NCBI GenBank assembly: GCA_963978895.1 | Contig: OZ022243.1 | Span: 7,818,043 to 7,882,042, forward strand | Direction of reading: 5' to 3' | Origin: Erpobdella octoculata | Lineage: Eukaryota; Annelida; Clitellata; Hirudinida; Erpobdellidae | Length of the DNA: 64,000 nucleotides | Shown here: positions 26,390 through 40,800 of the stretch, one piece after another | Numbering within the stretch: position 1 is the stretch's first letter | Layout of the letters: the number at the start of each line of letters is the position of its first letter | Program-made: the position numbers and the translations under genes | The notes under the pieces: generated by a model | Seen by the model: only the letters and a program-made list of their open reading frames with translations | The model's database searches: none | Told to the model about the DNA's origin: nothing

Positions 26390-28075
26390 CACCAGTTAAG
26401 AGCCCCTGCTATAACCTGTCGAGATAAAAACACCACTTGGTTTAAATGTCAGTTTTAATTAACCATAGCCAAAGCCGTTCTAAGCGATCTGCTTTATCAC
26501 AATTGAAACACAAAACTCATTGTAGCTGCGGAAATTAATTTATAAAAAAAATTGTAAACCAACTGTTCTGAAACTTTAGAATTCTTTTGCTAAGCATCTA
26601 TTTAGGTATTTCATGTGCAGAATTAGGCTGACGGAAGCCGTTGGTCAGTTGACTGTATGAGATCAGACGAAACAAATTTATGACTTTGCCTTCAGTGATG
26701 TGATTTGCTGTTGATTGACTTCATCATCGTCCAGAAGCGTATGCAAATTTCCAGCTAAAGCATAAAAAAATCACGTAGAAAAAACGACATTATTCGATAA
26801 AACATGCGCTTCAGACCGAGACGTCTCTTGCAAAAAGACAGCACCACAATCTGAGCGTATGCAATAAAGATAGATTTTATAGAAATAATCTGTTTCTAAA
26901 CAACTTAAGGTTGTTATAAAAATATAGAAACACAATTATTTCAGCAAAGTTTCGATCTTTTTCAATCGAGTTTGTTTAATTTAAATGAAAATAATGAAAG
27001 ACTAAACTATGATTCATAAAAAAAATAACCATAATCTTCATGACATTTCTTTTTTTCAGGGTTTGATACAATTTTTTATTAAACAATACAACATTCAGTC
27101 AGACTCAAAGCGACAAAATCTATGGCAAATAGACGTCTGCAAGCCTGTTACGCGTCCCCTGATGTAACCAAAAACTATATAGACGCCCGCATTATCTATT
27201 CGAATATGCTCGTCTGTTTGTAATTTAATGTAATTTTGATACCACAGCACCGATTTTAATTAAATTTGGTTTTCTTATTCAGTTTTTTACGCTGATTTGT
27301 AAAATGAATAATAAATCTTATCGAGTAGTATTTAAGATCAATCAATTTAACAAACAAACTTGTATCGCGCCTTTTTCAAAAATTCAAAGGCTCAATAATA
27401 TCAACGATGGCCTGTCTAGAAAAGCGCGGCCGAATGTTTGAATTTGGCGTATCGAAATAGCGCCCTTCAGCGTACTTGTAATAAATAATGCTATTTAAAA
27501 TGATAAATCTGCTATATCTTCGTGGCTGCATTGGAATGCTATGATATTTTTTTTAATTTTGTGTGCTTGTTGTGCACGCCAAAGCCTTAAAAGGTCTGTT
27601 AGTAAATTTCAATTTAGTTTCCAAAAATATGTTGAGATAAGTCTAGCTCTAGCTCGTCATAGTTAATATTGAATCTGAAGCAATAAATCTACCTGTTGTT
27701 AAAACTGGCTATTTTATATTGAGGAGGGGGGTGAAATCCGCTGTGAGTATGTACGCATAGGGAAGGGGGGTCTAAAAATTTACGAGATGCAACAGGGAAA
27801 GGGGAGGGGGTCAAAATCTCGAGTTTAATGCGTACGTAATATGTGAATGGCCCTTTTTCAGTCAATTCGTAGCCGAGCGCTCTTGAACGCCGCGTCGTAA
27901 ATAGTGCTATATTAATTAACGAATTGAATTGTCGATATTATGGAAAAAAAACTGTAACACCGCTTCTTGACGAGACTAAGAAAATCAGGTGCAAAAAGAC
28001 GGCTCATATCTCAAATGCATACGTTTTCCTGCATTTTTATAAATCGTGCCACTGCCTAATTTGAAGAATATTAAA
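26390..28075. other. No gene recognised
   Basis: Mixed AT-rich sequence. CAGGGGCTCTTAACTGG (minus strand, ending at about 26409) is a Charlie-type hAT terminus. The rest shows no supportable feature. Confidence 0.4.
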
Positions 28076-28082
28076 AACATTT

Positions 28083-28644
<562 letters not shown>

Positions 28645-28848
28645 TAAGGTTCTTTAGAAATGGTCCAAAATTTATTAGAAGAAATACACACTTAATCAAA
28701 AGCTTGTGTCTTAGTAACTGTAATTAAGACTGGTTGATTGAAGTTATGTAATCGCTCAACCTATTTTTTTATGTCTTTATTAGTTTATAAAATCTTCTGA
28801 GGTTTATCAGCCTTGATTATAAGCCGTAGATATAAAACTACCCCCTTC

Positions 28849-30742
28849 TTAATCCTGTTCGTCCCGAACAGTTTCATTGCCTCCATAATATTTGGCAAGG
28901 CGGTTAACATGAATTACTTTCATCTTAGTACGTTGGCCCTTTTGAATCCGGTAGTAGATGACATCATAGATCTTTTTAATAATTTTATATGGTCTTTCCC
29001 AGTCTTGTTGAAGTTTAGGTGATTTCCCAATTTTACGTTGTGGATTGTAGAACCACACCAAATCATTTTCTTTAAACTCTTTCATATTTGATTGGCGATC
29101 ATACCGAGTTTTCATTCTGTCGCTGGCTGCTTTGATCCTATTTCGGGCTACAAAATGAATTTCATTTAACCAAGCCCGCAATTGTGCGGCATACTCGCTT
29201 TCCGATTCTACTTTGTCTTCCGGACTTCCAAACATAAGATCGCAAGGAAGTCGCATCTCCCGTCCAAATAACATTTTACTTGGGGTGGCCTTCGTCGTGT
29301 TGTAAACCGATCCTCTGTAAGCCATCAAAAATAACGGAATGTGTTTATCCCAATCAACTTGGTTTTCACCGACCAACAAGTGCTGTTGAATAGTTCTATT
29401 AAATCGTTCCACCATACCGTCAGACTGAGGATGAAGGGGAGTTGTGCGGGTTTTATGTATGCCTAAAACACGGCACATTCCTCTAAACAATTGTGAATCA
29501 AAGTTCCTGCCCTGGTCTGAATGGAGCTCCATTGGTACTCGATAGCGACTAACTCAGCCATCAACAACAACGTTGGCAACTGTCACTGCTTCTTGATTAG
29601 GTATAGCAAAAACCTATGGCCATTTTGTAAAATAATCTATGACCACAAGAATACTTATTGCCAGATTTTGACACTGGAAATGGACCTGCTAAATCTATAG
29701 CAATTCTTTCAAAAGGGGAACCTACATTGTACTGTTGTAAATGGCCCTTTGTTTTAGCGTGTGGTCCTTTACTAGCGGCACAGGTATCACATTTTTGACA
29801 CCATTCCTCTACATCCATTTTACAGTATACCCAATAAAATCTTTGGCGGACTTTGTCCAACGTTTTATTTATCCCTAGATGTCCCCCTGATACTCCGGAG
29901 TGCATTTGTTGGAGCACTTCTGGCACTTTTACTTTTGGAATAATTAATTGCAAAACATTTGTGGAACCATCAGTGCTTTCCCAAATTCATTTTAGAGATC
30001 CGTTCACAACCCTAAGAGAGTCCCATTGTGCCCAATACGATTTAGTAGCAGAACTCAATTCAGAAATCTCTTGCCAGTCAGGTTTCTTCCCTTCTTCCAT
30101 CCATCTCAAAATCGGCCCTATATCATCATCTTTTAATTGTTCGTCTCGAATCACATCATCTGACCAAGTCTCGTCAATTTGAAACCGTACTTGAAAACAC
30201 TGATTATTTATTTCCTTCCCCTCCATGCGAATGCAATACTTACATTTATCATTGCAAGGTCGTCGTGACAGTGCGTCAGCATTTTTGTGCTGTTCACCCT
30301 TCCGATGGTGAATTTCAAACTCGTATGATTGTAAACGTTCGATCCACCTAGCCACTTGTTCTTCTGGATTTTTAAAATTTAAAAGCCATTTCAAAGCAGC
30401 GGGATCCGTTCTCAACAAAAACTTTTGACCATATAAATACTTGTGAAAGTGCTTAATAGAATCAACGATTGCTAATAACTCACGTCTGGTGACGCAATAA
30501 TTGCGCTCCGGTTTCGACAAATTTCTGCTATAATAAACTATAACCTTTTTATTGCCGTCAACAATTTGACTAAGCACTGCCCCTATTCCTTCATTACTGT
30601 CATCTGTGTCTAGTACAAAATCTTTTCCAGGGATTGGATACGACAGAACTGGTGTCAAACTCAAAGGTGTTTTTAACCGTTCGAAAGCGACTGTTATGTC
30701 TTCAGTTATTTTTGTGTAATACTGGATGTGATTTTTTGTCAT
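28849..30742 (-). mobile_element. Ty3/gypsy retrotransposon, 3' part of pol, broken
   Basis: Minus-strand order is RNase H (30742-29987: VLDTDDSNEGIGAVLSQ, NYCVTRRELLAIV, HKNADALSRRP), the integrase zinc-binding domain (29953-29597: GGHLGINKT, WCQKCDTCAASKG) and integrase core plus C-terminus (29532-28849: LHSDQGRNFDS, HPQSDGMVERFNRT). Candidate DDE residues are in RIAIDLAGP, HSDQG and the SDGMVE segment. The three frames are separated by stops or shifts. The reverse transcriptase is missing, and no LTRs were identified. It is an inactive, truncated copy. Confidence 0.88.
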
Positions 30743-31590
30743 GCATTTTTGTTAAGGCAAGAGGCTCTTTGCTTGTGTCTAATAAACCAATAATAGAACC
30801 GATCGGAAGGCGGCTTAAGTCTGTTTGAATATCGTGAATAGTTATCAAAGTTGGACTTCTCTTTAACGATTGTGAGAAAAGGACTTTGTTGTAGACACTT
30901 GTGAGAAAATCAGCATTGCCTGGATACAACTAATAGGTTATAGTTTGACGTGTTTGCTAATTGTATTGTGGCGATAAAATTAGAGGAACTTTGGACCATC
31001 ACTGCTGCAAAATTTAATAATCTGCAGTTTTTGGTAAAGGTAAGGTATGTGATTGTTTGCACACGCAAACAATTCCAATACGTATTTTAAATCACTGGCT
31101 TGAATAAAGTTAAAACTAAATAGATACATAGTAAACTTTATGTAAAAAACTTAAATTATGAAAATTAAGACGGGGATGCTCTCTTCTTCTAACTTACATG
31201 CCCGCTACTGAAATCTAATTTTTTTAAACAATTACATTCTTTGTTTTTGTCTGAATACACTGAATAAAAAGTAATTGTGAAAATATTTTATTGATATTTA
31301 AAATTATTGATAGCACCTATTTAATGTGATTTATATAAATCTTTCCCCTGCAGTTATTTATTCATTTGCAGTTTTCTGGCTAGACCTTAAAACAAGACAT
31401 CTTTATATCGTTGCTTTGTAGCAGAGTACATCTGGTCTTCATTGATAGACGCTATACATACATATTGTTTGAATAAAGGCAGAAAGGGTTTTCATTAAAC
31501 AACATAAGAGCAATTGGAAAGCAGAGTATCAGAGCATCGGATACCCAGCTGACATGATAATGCATAGAAAAAGAGGAAACGGCTATAGAA
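30743..31590. other. Unassigned sequence beyond the gypsy fragment
   Basis: A minus-strand frame at 30929-30702 (SLKRSPTLITIHDIQ, PIGSIIGLLD) might be another decayed piece of the same retroelement, but I cannot identify it. The remainder is AT-rich with no feature. Confidence 0.3.
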
Positions 31591-31597
31591 TAGAAAA

Positions 31598-33255
31598 AAG
31601 AGGCGCAGCCAGAGGAGCCCGGAGGCCCACTCCCTGAAATCTTGCCTATGTTGATGTTGAAATGACGCGCGTGCCCGTGTATTTGGAGCATATTTGAGTT
31701 ACCAAACTTTGCAAATTAAATATTCAATAAGTTATCAAAAATGTTAGGGTCAGAGTTATCCATGGTCAAGGATATAATGGAGCGTCTAGCATGAGCGAAA
31801 AGTTTAATGGCATTCTAGCAAAAATCCAAAAGGCATCTCTGGCAGCACCATATTTTCACTGCGCGAACCATCTTCTGAATTTAGCTGTTTAGAAAGCTAA
31901 TGAACATGGCCAGGTACAAAAAGTTGCCAATTTCTTTAATGCTTTAGCCAAACGTACTACATGCTTGCAGTCAAAAGTAAAATCAACTTTCTCAAGAAGA
32001 AACTGAAAAATCTCTGCCCAACTCGTTGGGTTGAGGGTTATTCCGCTCTCATCAGATTTTCGGAAATGGTGTGTCCTGTGTTTGAAGCTTTGGATGAGCT
32101 CTCGCTGCAAGATAGGTAGTAGGCGTACAGTGAAAACTGAAAAAATCTTATTTAAGAAATAAACACAAGCATAAGTGCATATCTGCATAATGGGATTTCT
32201 TCTCTTTGTAGGCTATTCACAAGCTACCAATCTTTTGCCAGAACTTGATAGTTGTTATTTTTTGGTTTCGTTATTTGTTATGGAAAATATGTGCGGCTTA
32301 CTTTTTCCTTTGTCTAAATCGCTGCAGTCATTCACGGCCGACATCATTGGTGGCATGATATTTGTGGACTATATAATCCAGATTATAGAAGGACGAAGAG
32401 CAAACGCTGAGAACGAATTTAAAGATATCTACAAACGGCTCGATGCTATTTGTGACAAATTGGACATTGACCTTAAATAGGATAGCAGATTCATCGAAAA
32501 AACTACCACACAACATCTCCAGAGGAGTATTACAGGCATGGTATAGTTCAATGATTTCATTCAATCTTTGATATATTTTTAGAGTAACCATTGCTTAGAA
32601 GTATTGACTTTTTATTTGCAGACAGGCCATTTCCATTCCTTATCTGGAAAGCATGGTCAACCAATTGAAAAAAAAAACGATTTACCCCAAATGAGCGAGT
32701 CTGCATTCAGATTTAACATCTGCTTCCAAGGTTTCTTGACCAAGGATCCTTCATTGACCTAGAGGATACATTCAAGGACTTGCTCACATATCTGCGGTTT
32801 GTGGTAAATACTTCCGCTGGAAGCCAAATGGTTGAATGTTCGATTGGCAGAGCGGCCACATATTGCAGTTGATGTTCTGCAACATTGTCAAGATTCCATT
32901 TACCAGCAGATAAATACGCAGCTGAAACTTTTCATCACGTTGCCCCTTTCTTTCGCGACAGCCGAGAAATCATTCTCAACTATGCCCAGACTCAAATCTT
33001 ATCTACGCACCACAATATGGCTGAATGGGCTTGCCCAGATGACTAACAATCGCGAAAATTAATGAAGAAACCGTCATCAAACATTTTAGGCAGAAAAAAC
33101 CGGCTAAATTTCATATTGTAATTTTGTGGTTTGTTATTACTGATTATTGCTGAAATTGTCGTTAAGTCTTGACTTTTTTTGGGTTGTAAATTTCTCAGTA
33201 AAACTCATTACTAATCAGTTTCTTCCCCCCGAAAAAATATTTGGTTGCGCTCCTG
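31598..33255 (+). pseudogene. hAT transposase pseudogene (ZMYM1/DUF4371-like)
   Basis: Broken frames on the plus strand resemble this transposase group: a near-31750-31890 segment reading roughly SYDGASSMSG...HCANHLLNLAV after frame changes, then LLFPLSKSLQSFTADII (about 32300) with AENEFKDIYKRLDAICDKLD, and finally the dimerisation motif LPLSFATAEKSFSTMPRLKS at about 32940-33000. GGTTGCGCTCCTG ending at 33255 is a hAT-type right terminus, with an imperfect partner AAGAGGCGCAGCC at 31598. No target-site duplication was confirmed. Confidence 0.7.
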
Positions 33256-33569
33256 TCTATACCATGTTTTAGATCTAGATATAAACAAGTTTTATATTTT
33301 CATTTAATGTGCTTGTAAACGTAGAGGAATATGCTTTCTAGCGATTCGTAACGTTAAAGTCGAAGTTATTTATAACACAATATTTCTCGAATTTATTTTA
33401 ACTTTATTATTCTTCCTTGAATATAATCTTTTACTTGACTCTAAACCGAATTATCTCACTTTGTAGAAGTTCGCCCGGTTCTGACAAATCTTTTGATAAT
33501 TCCAATTTCTCTTTTCAGATCACCTTACTTTTTTATTGAAGACCACAAAAAGGAAAAAGACCAATAACA

Positions 33570-33810
33570 ATTATATATATATATACATACATATATATAT
33601 ATATATACATATATACATATACACATACATATACCCATCCATGTATATATACACTCAAACACACATACATATACATATATATTAATGATACAAAAAATTA
33701 TACGCCCACACAATGTCACAGGAGCACACATATATACATACACATACACATACACATACATATATACATACATATACATACACACATATACACACAGATA
33801 CATACATACA
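33570..33810. repeat. Mixed (ATAC)/(AT) microsatellite
   Basis: Two blocks of irregular ACATAT/ATACAT units (33570-33680 and 33727-33810) separated by about 45 bases. Confidence 0.9.
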
Positions 33811-34809
33811 TAACTATTGTTTCAACAAATCCAATCATTATAAAATGCACACATAATAAAATAAAATAAACAAATATTATGAAAATACGTAAGATGAATC
33901 ATCTTCATCTTACAGTGCTAAGCCTAAAGTTTCTTAAAATAATCCTTAGCTAACTGGCCATTAGCTGAAGCGTCTTTTCCTTTGCAAAGAATATAAATGA
34001 AATGAAATGTGATCTTTTACATGCCCCACGGAAAGAAATAATTTTACCCGCTAAGTTTTTCAAGAACATGGTCTACTTACTCTTGGTCCTGCCAGCCTGC
34101 CATATAGACCCACTTACAATGGATTGTAAGGCAGATCCTGGATCAAATAGGCAGCGAGTGTGAGTTAAACCGTAAAGCTTCCACGTAAACACTAAGAACC
34201 TTGAAAGTGGACTTCTTGCTCAAACAAGTTACGCGATGTTCATCACTGCAATCGAACAGAAGAGATCAAGCGCAGAGGTAAAAGATTTTACCGCTTTACC
34301 ACCGCGCCTATATAGGCGGTGTATTTTAAAATGTCACAGTAACAGCAGTCTGACACAAGGCTATCAGTGTGATGCAGTAGTGGAATTGCTTCAGTTTGAA
34401 CTGCAGGCGTTCCACTGTGCGTTTTTTTTTATATTCCAATGAAGTGTTTTGTTATAACAAAATTATATAGTTAACATGAAAGCCACTGACAGTAAATTAG
34501 CATTTCCAGCCTTTTCAACTTTTGAATTTCTTTTAAAAAGAATATTATTTGAACACAAAGAACAAAATAATTTGCAGATGATTTATTATTTATAACTCAA
34601 AAAATTGTTTTTATCATTAAATTTAATTACATGTTCAAAAGTTCAAGTTTTCGGAATGTCAGGGAAGGCCGTTTCACGATCTGAAAAATTTAAATAAAAT
34701 AATTAAAAATAAATTCATTGAGCAAATATAGTCAAATTATTTTAAATAAAATAATTAAATTTCATTGAACAAATTTAGTCAAATTATTTTTAATAAATGT
34801 TTATTTACT
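33811..34809. other. Intergenic, 3' side of the A2M-like gene
   Basis: No gene recognised. The minus-strand AATAAA at 34799-34804 is a plausible polyadenylation signal, just after the stop codon. Confidence 0.45.
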
Positions 34810-37800
34810 TTAGTCGCATTTACACCAAGGGCAGTATTTTTCCATTTCCTTGTCGATGCTCTTCTCAGAGTATGGTTTGATGGTTGGTTTATCTGTAAAA
34901 TTAAAAACATTTAATATCATTATTTGTTTCAAAGATATTTATAATAATATGCATTTAATATTTAATGTGTATTGGCAATAAGCTTAGTACTTGGCTCGCT
35001 TAGTAGGTAAGTCTTGATCGGTCTTGGCTGAATGTTTCCAACTTCATGTATTTTTTTAAATTCCAGGTTGAGACAAATTGGCTTTGAAGGTGTAAGCTGG
35101 AATAATTTATAAATAACACAATATATAACAATTATTGAAAAATTTTCTAAAAATTGAATTAATTATATTTTTACTTCATTCAAAATTATGTAAGCAGTTT
35201 TGTTGTGCTTGTAAAGTTGCTCGTTCACTAATTTGCCAATTTTTTCCATGTTTTTCTTAACATCAAATTCATGACTGCTGAGAAGAGGAATTTCAATGAC
35301 AGCTGGACCGGTAGATTCTTTTTTCGGTGTTCTGAAATATTTATTAAACAAAATAACTTTTAAACTTTATTGAACATGCCTACGTTTTTTACTGGTTACT
35401 AATTACTTTACAGAGAACCTGCTTATCCGTCCTCGAACATTTATTTGTCAGTCAGCACAGCAAAGTGATGTTGTTTAGACGGCATTTCTCAAATGTGATT
35501 GTTTTATTTACAAAAATCTGCCCTAGGCATAAAATAAATTAATAATTTTCCTCACCCGACACAAATTTCAAGAAGAAGTTGTCTGGGTTGTTCAACTTTG
35601 ACGTTCAGTGACAATGTAATAAGATCAGAGTCGTTGGTTGGTATAATAACAGAATGCTTAACTATTGTCTGTAAATATATAAGCAGCATTTTATTTAGTT
35701 TTGATTTTTAAAAAATTTAAAATTAAATAAAATACCCTATCTATATATATAAAAATGAATGTTTGTATGTGTATGTATGTCCTTTATGCATTGCTACACC
35801 ATTCATCCGATCGTAATGTAATTTTCACACAACCTTGAGAGTCAAGGGGAATCAAATATAGAAAAAAAAATTGAAATCCGTCACAAAATGATCGGAGCGG
35901 AGCTGGTGAGTGAGCGGGAACTATATACATATATATATACACATACACATACATACATAAATGAGCGAAAAAGAAGACGGGAAGCCAACTGAGAGCGAAA
36001 GATAGAGCGGGAAAGGGAAAGCGACCGAGAACGGGAAAGCAACCGGGAGAGGGAAAGCGACCGGGAGCTGGAAAACGACCGAGAGCGGAAAAGCGACCGG
36101 GAGCGGAAAAGCGACCGGGAACGCGACGGGAACGGGAAAGCGGAGAAGGAAACGGGAGCAAGAGAGAAAAACTTTAGAAAAACCTCTAAAAACCCTGGGC
36201 AACGCCGGGTGCCCCGCTAGTTTAAAATAAAAAATACCTGAATTAAAATAAATAATTACCTGAATTAAAACGAGTCCAGATCCATCAGTTTCAATCTTAA
36301 CAGACTTTCCGAGAGTTGTTATGTTGCTTTGCTGTGGAAGAAAACTATATTTTACAATTTTTAAATATTAAACAGACTACATTTTACCATTTGTAAATAT
36401 TAAACAACTTGTCGTTCTTGCGCGTGCAAGTCTTTTTTTAATATTTTTTCTTAAAATGTGTAAATACGTGTGTTTCTTTTCAATTATTTTTACTGCAAAA
36501 CTTGAAATAACCCAAAACTCATAATTTAAACAATTTTTTTATAATAGTTTATAGTCCTTTACACCAGGTGTTTTAAGACTCTAATGGCTGTATGTAGGAA
36601 GCACTTAAGTACTTTCTGTCGTGGATCAGAATTTGATCCTTTTTACTTTTCCCTCCTCCTTTCTCCAGGCTTGGGACTGGCTCGCAATTAGCAAGGCGGA
36701 GTTTAACTTAAACAATGTAATAAACCATTGAAATTTTCTCAACGGACATAGCTACATGAAATACCTCAAACAGCACTGTTCCAACAAACATAGGATTGAG
36801 AATCTTGATGGAACGTTTTTCTTTACCAGCCAAAGTAATGTTGACATCAACATTGACATTCTGAAACTTGTTGTATTGGCTGATACTCTCGTCAAACCTT
36901 CTTAGAGCTCTCAGCCCAATCCATGCGGCCTGTATATTTGTGATGTAGTTACATGTATATCAATTTATTTGCAAAGGTGGTTGGAGCAGAAAGCATTGAC
37001 TACACAAACAACTAAACATATTGGCTACATGTTTGATGTTTTATTTACTTGGTCAATTAGGACAAAAGTTAGGAGTTGAACCAAATCGGTTCTTGAAGAT
37101 TTTGCATTAATTACAAAAGTATATCTACTAACAAACATAAAATAAGAACTTATTTTTATAATATAACATATGATTGTCATTATATAAGAACCTCTTTGGT
37201 TACAAAACGTCCTCCTTCTTTCATTTGTTTCACCAACCACTGAATAATCGGTTTTGTTGTTTCAAGACTTCCCATGGCCAGATGAGCAAGGATTCCATAC
37301 GAGTTGGCAGCAATGCAGCGACCAGAGATTTCTTGATTTTTTCCTATTTCATCTGTACAGTTCCAATAACGTTCATCTCCTGCAACACAGTTATTTTTAT
37401 TTTTTATTTATATCCATTTAATATAAATATAAAACTTGCAAAACAGATTTATAAAAAAATTATTTAACCATTTTCGACTATTAGAAGGTTGCTTCTTTGA
37501 AGAACCGAATGAACGTTTTGGCTCTTTCCATGAACGAGGGCATGCAGAGCAATATTGAGAACATACGAGCTGTTGACAGAGGATGGAATGGTCGTTTCAA
37601 TGTACTTCAGTGATTTCTTTATTGCTTCATCAATTGAGGATTTGATTTCTTTATTGAGCTATTACGATAATACATTTTAATGTTTATAAGTATTGAGGGT
37701 TTTATTTCTTTTCTGAGCTATTAAAAATAAAAAATGTCACTATTTAATTATACGAAACCCGTTAGAAACGACAAGTTACGGTAATACATTTCAATGTTTA

Positions 37801-40800
37801 TAAGTAGGACTCGAACCCAGACTGTCATATCGGCAACATCGTCTCGCATCATGCAAACGACCTTACCATCTGAACCAACAAACCATCGTTAAAAAAACGA
37901 TGGTTAGTAGGCCGTTTTGTTGGGTCTGTAATACACAACACTCGACTATGAAGGGTTCGAATCGTGGTTCAGTAGGACTTGTACGAATTCCAGTCCATCA
38001 CGAGCTAACTAATAGCAACCGAAGAAAGTTTATATTGAAAGGAAACATAGTGTTGATAAGTTTTATGAGCTACATATATATGAAATTTAAATGACATAAT
38101 CTACCACAAAAATAACGCAAATATAAATGGCTGTCAAATTGGCAGCACCACCTTGCATCATGCAATAGAACTTACCATCTCAGCCACCAAACCATCGCCA
38201 AAAACATATTTATATAAAAATTTATATACGAGGTTTATATTTGTAAATATATTATTAAAAAATACGCAAAAACAACATACAGGAAAGTTTTCTCTTGCCC
38301 TGACGAGGCTTATAACAACTTGAGATGTGGCAATGATTTTCTTTTCTTCACTTTCCTGATTAAAAATGGTTACAACGGGTTAGTTAAACGTATACACACT
38401 TTGCCAAAGTTGTTTCCAAAAATGATTAAATACTTACATTTTTAACATCTCTCTCTACATTCCTAACATCTCTTTCTTCGTTGATTGACATTATTCCTTT
38501 TTCTTCTTCAAAAGATCCATCTCCTTTCTGTTTAGTCAACAACCATTTAATCCCTTTCTCCATTCTTTCTACGTACAGAGGCAAAATGTTTCTCATTTCA
38601 ACAAAAGCATCCAAAACTGATGTGGTCATCCTACAAGTTCAAGTTTTGTTTTAATAAAAAAATTGTATGAAACAATTTAAACAAATTATACGTGATAATT
38701 TATTATTTATCACATCATTTAAATTTCCATAAAAACCAATTCAACGCGTATCTGGTTTAAAATTGAATTTAAAAGTTAGTAGTGGAGTAAAAATAAGTAT
38801 TTTTAAGTCGCTTCAAAATTTGGATCGCATTAATTTATAATCGAACACTAAACAAAAGTACCAGATAGAGCCCGTGGAATTTGGATAAAATGTGTACCAC
38901 CCGCTTTCATCTTGCAAACTGAACAAGTACTGAACATCTGAAGATAAGTTTCAACATTATATTTATAAATACAAGTAAATGTAACAAATATAAACCTTAT
39001 GTTATTATGTTATATATTAAAATATATAACATAAATAAATATAATGTTTTTGCAAAAACCAGCCAAGTATCCTACTTTCAATCAATGATTCAATACAACT
39101 TTCTTTATCTGCATCAACCCCAAACATTCCTTTGACTTGTTCACTTGTAGAAACATTTGTTTCCATATTTTCTTCAAAGACCGTGTTGTTAGCGAGTGTT
39201 ATCAAAGCATAAATCTGGATGATAAGTCTCATTCTTGTTCTTTCGTCAATCAAAGACGGATTGTCTAAATTCTTGCAAGCTTCTTCAATCACCGGACCCA
39301 TGATGTGCCCTATACATTATTCAAATTTGTAAATATAATTTTTTATAATCATAACTAAAAGTATACTCTTTATAACTATATATGTTTTTATTTTTAACTA
39401 TACTCTAACAATCAACATCTATCATTTTTTACCATAAATTTTCAGTTCAGCCCTTTCAGAACCAGGAATTGGCGAAGAAATTTGTTTTGTGACGTCAATT
39501 TCAACTTTTCTTGGTCCTTCAAAGTTGTTGACCAATGAAACATCTGATCTTACTACCTCCAAACCTTCAAACTACAAAAATAAAAACAAAATACATAAAA
39601 ACATTTATTTTACTGTTTTTAAAGTATTTTCATAAAAATATTTTAATGTCATTATATCAATGAAATAAATGAACAAACTTCAATCTTGATGGTACTGTTG
39701 AGAGAACGTTTGATATCTCCAGAAATAACCATCACTTCAATAGGTACATGTTCATATAGGCCTGGTCGTGCTTTGATGGCAAAATGGGCTATTTTTTCTT
39801 CTTTCGGACCAACCTGTACAGTGTACAATCGTTCACAACATTTTATATTATTTTTGTAAATAAAGAAAATATTTTATTAAACACAAATTCAAAATATTTT
39901 AAACTACTCACAACAACAGTTTGTTTCCTGAGACTCAATTCCCTATTTAATTTCTTATCGTCAAGACAGACAACTCTGAATTCTTCTCTTTCTTTTATAT
40001 TTACTTCAACCTTTTAAACATTAAGATTAATCACTAAAATGTTAACAAATGAGAAAAAAAATTATTTGTGAGTATGACATGAATGAAAAGTGAACCACAG
40101 ACGATGTATTTTTAAAAATAATATTTATAAAACAAATCAACAGAAAATTATTTATAAAATTTACATTAGCTTCTTTGTCCTGGTTGTTGAAAATTATGAC
40201 TTCCACAACAAATTCTTCTCCTCTCACAACTGATTCGGTGTGTCTTAACTCAGCCATAATTTTAGAAGAGGTGTTAAACTATAAAAAAGAATTAAGAAAA
40301 TTACGTGGTTAACTATTAAAATAAATTTATAAAATTATGTAGTTAACTGTAACAATGAATAATTAAAATTATGTGGTAACATATAAAAATGAATTATGTG
40401 ATAAGCTATGAAAATGGATTATTCAATTTCGTTATAAAAAATTATAATTTTTTATAATTTATACTTTTAAATAACTTACTTTTAAATTAACTTGCTAACA
40501 ATTGTTTTTGCAGAAAATTCAAAAACGTAGTTTTATTATTTACCTGCAACGGTTCATCCAAGATACCAATTGACTTTCCTGGGCTGATCACCAAAACTGA
40601 AGCCGTGTATATGACAGATTTCTCTGTAAAGTTCATCTTCATTTTAAGCTCTCCAGTTGGCCTGAAAATAATTTAAAAAATGTTTTTAATGATAACCTAA
40701 AAATATATACACCGACACTCCCATGAAAGGCCGATGATTTTGAAAATGCTAATTTTTTTTTATAAAAACATTGTCTACATTATTTATTGCCAAATTTAAT

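Noticed and set aside
34236..34442. Small frame near the 3' end of the A2M-like gene
   Set aside because: Opposite strand, no domain, no splice continuation.
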